Assembly (NCBI GenBank): GCA_023053685.1
Contig: JALIGW010000005.1
Span: forward strand, 32,917,480 to 32,981,479
Direction of reading: 5' to 3'
DNA from: Diadophis punctatus similis
Lineage: Eukaryota; Chordata; Lepidosauria; Squamata; Dipsadidae
Length of the DNA stretch: 64,000 nt
The position numbers and the translations under genes were made by a program. The notes under the pieces were generated by a model. The model was not told where the DNA came from and did not search any database. It saw only the letters and a program-made list of their open reading frames with translations. Of this stretch, positions 63,259 to 64,000 are shown piece after piece. Position 1 is the stretch's first letter. Every line of letters starts with the position of its first letter.

Positions 63259-63456
63259 GTGCCCCGCCCAGCCTGCACCCCGAAAATAATAAGCCACCCC
63301 CCAAAAATAAGGCCAGGGGCATTTTTTGGGGGTCAGAAAAATATAAGCCCCTGTCTTATTTTCGGGGAAACACGGTATTTCTAAAGAGACATATATAGGA
63401 TTATATTAAACTGCAACTTGAACATAAACATAGCATGAGGTGAGGAGGGCTTAAAG

Positions 63457-63580
63457 CAGGGGTGTCAAACTTGCGTCGTCATGTGACATATCGGTACTTT
63501 TTCCCCCTTCACTAAACTGGGTGGGGGCAGGCCCAGCACGTGACGCACCCAGCCCACGGGCTGCGAGTTTGACACCCCTG
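63457..63580. mobile_element. hAT MITE, 124 bp, TSD GCTTAAAG
   Basis: Ends CAGGGGTGTCAAACTTGCG and its near-complement GCGAGTTTGACACCCCTG. GCTTAAAG occurs at 63449-63456 and 63580-63587, sharing the terminal G. Same termini as 9630-9982. Confidence 0.92.
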
Positions 63581-63587
63581 CTTAAAG

Positions 63588-64000
63588 TCTCTCCAAAACT
63601 TTTTTTGCTTTCAGCTTATCTAGGCTGTATTTATAGAGATATAGTAAAAGGCATGTGCTACAAAGTTGGGTAGAGCTTCTTCTGAATGCCAGGCACATGT
63701 TGACTATTGCTGTAATGGTAGCCATGCAGTTCTAAGCCATCTCAGATGTCACTACCAAAGACCAAAGTTGAAATAACCCATCATCACCACCACTGATATA
63801 ACAACTACCAACTCTGTGTTAAAATGAGCAGCTTCCAAATGTCATTAAACAGCTGGAAGAACAAGAAGAAACATGCTTAGCTTATTATTTTATTCCAAAT
63901 GCAATTATAGAATCTTATATCCAGTCACGTAGCATATTTATCTGCTAAAAATACATTCTTCTAACCTTGTTCTTTTTCTTGAAAACAAACTTACAATCTT
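63588..64000. other. Intronic DNA, nothing recognised
   Basis: No feature resolved before the window end. Confidence 0.5.

Larger units (their letters stand above)
58816..63375. mobile_element. 4.56-kb Tc2/pogo-like transposon built of palindromes
   Basis: TA at both sides (58814-58815, 63376-63377). Perfect 23-bp terminal inverted repeat CCGTGTTTCCCCGAAAATAA plus GAC. Order inside: three GC-rich hairpins (59037-59367), a 76-bp purine minisatellite, a transposase remnant, a short 18-bp tandem repeat, a pyrimidine minisatellite that is the inverted counterpart of the purine one, four tandem 230-bp hairpin units and a fifth unrelated hairpin. The TA target and termini agree with the MITE at 39880. 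The catalytic domain is missing, so it looks non-autonomous. Confidence 0.9.

Noticed and set aside
58816..63375. CRISPR-like array (regular repeats)
   Set aside because: The repeats are long palindromic units without unique short spacers, in a vertebrate genome.
62443..63398. Repeated 69-75 residue Arg-rich frames
   Set aside because: Each is a tandem copy of a palindrome that reads open on both strands; no codon-level conservation can be claimed.

Overview
This is vertebrate nuclear DNA, almost certainly from a squamate reptile and probably a snake. Coding density is close to zero and AT-rich unique DNA alternates with repeats. The repeats are squamate types: tRNA-headed Sauria-type SINEs, CR1/L3 LINEs, an R4/Dong-like LINE ending in (TAA)n, an L1 3' end, many hAT and TA-target (mariner/pogo superfamily) non-autonomous transposons, and long simple repeats. 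The latter include a (AATAG)n tract fused to a CR1-type 3' end, the arrangement described for Snake1/L3 elements in snakes, and a (GATA)n-(GACA)n block of the Bkm type. No operons or prokaryotic features are present.

The only host coding sequence I recognise is the terminal exon of VTI1A (minus strand, 29547-29640). It encodes the C-terminal membrane anchor of this Golgi/endosome Q-SNARE and has a clear splice acceptor. Sequence to its right (29641-64000) should therefore be VTI1A intron. Sequence to its left holds the 3' UTR and then intergenic DNA, which by vertebrate gene order should lead toward TCF7L2. Four stretches (about 21880-22090, 31790-32700, 33420-33690, 46840-47350) look like possible conserved regulatory DNA, but this needs alignment.

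Layout: 1-1180 R4/Dong-like 3' ends with trinucleotide arrays; 3520-10370 CR1, pogo-like MITEs, a hAT MITE and a SINE; 11460-12663 two hAT MITEs with perfect 8-bp target duplications and a SINE; 13930-16663 a decayed LINE, then a minisatellite split by a truncated Ty3/gypsy element (5' LTR, gag, protease) beside a hAT-like end; 18650-19061 long CA/TA repeats abutting a SINE; 22724-26066 a 3.3-kb composite hAT element carrying a 650-bp purine microsatellite; 29547-29640 VTI1A; 30251-40806 MITEs and a LINE with a (GATTT)n tail; 45713-50810 SINE, CR1, a hAT-like array and L1; 52698-53507 a foldback TA-target element; 54134-54510 SINE plus drifting pentanucleotide repeats; 57634-58800 several repeats.

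The most striking object is 58816-63375. It is a 4.56-kb TA-flanked transposon with a 23-bp perfect terminal inverted repeat, made almost entirely of palindromes: three ~100-bp hairpins, a ~76-bp purine minisatellite, a pogo/Tc2-type transposase remnant that keeps the DNA-binding part but has lost the catalytic domain, an inverted pyrimidine minisatellite, four tandem 230-bp hairpin units and one more hairpin. I consider it the best candidate for an undescribed element.
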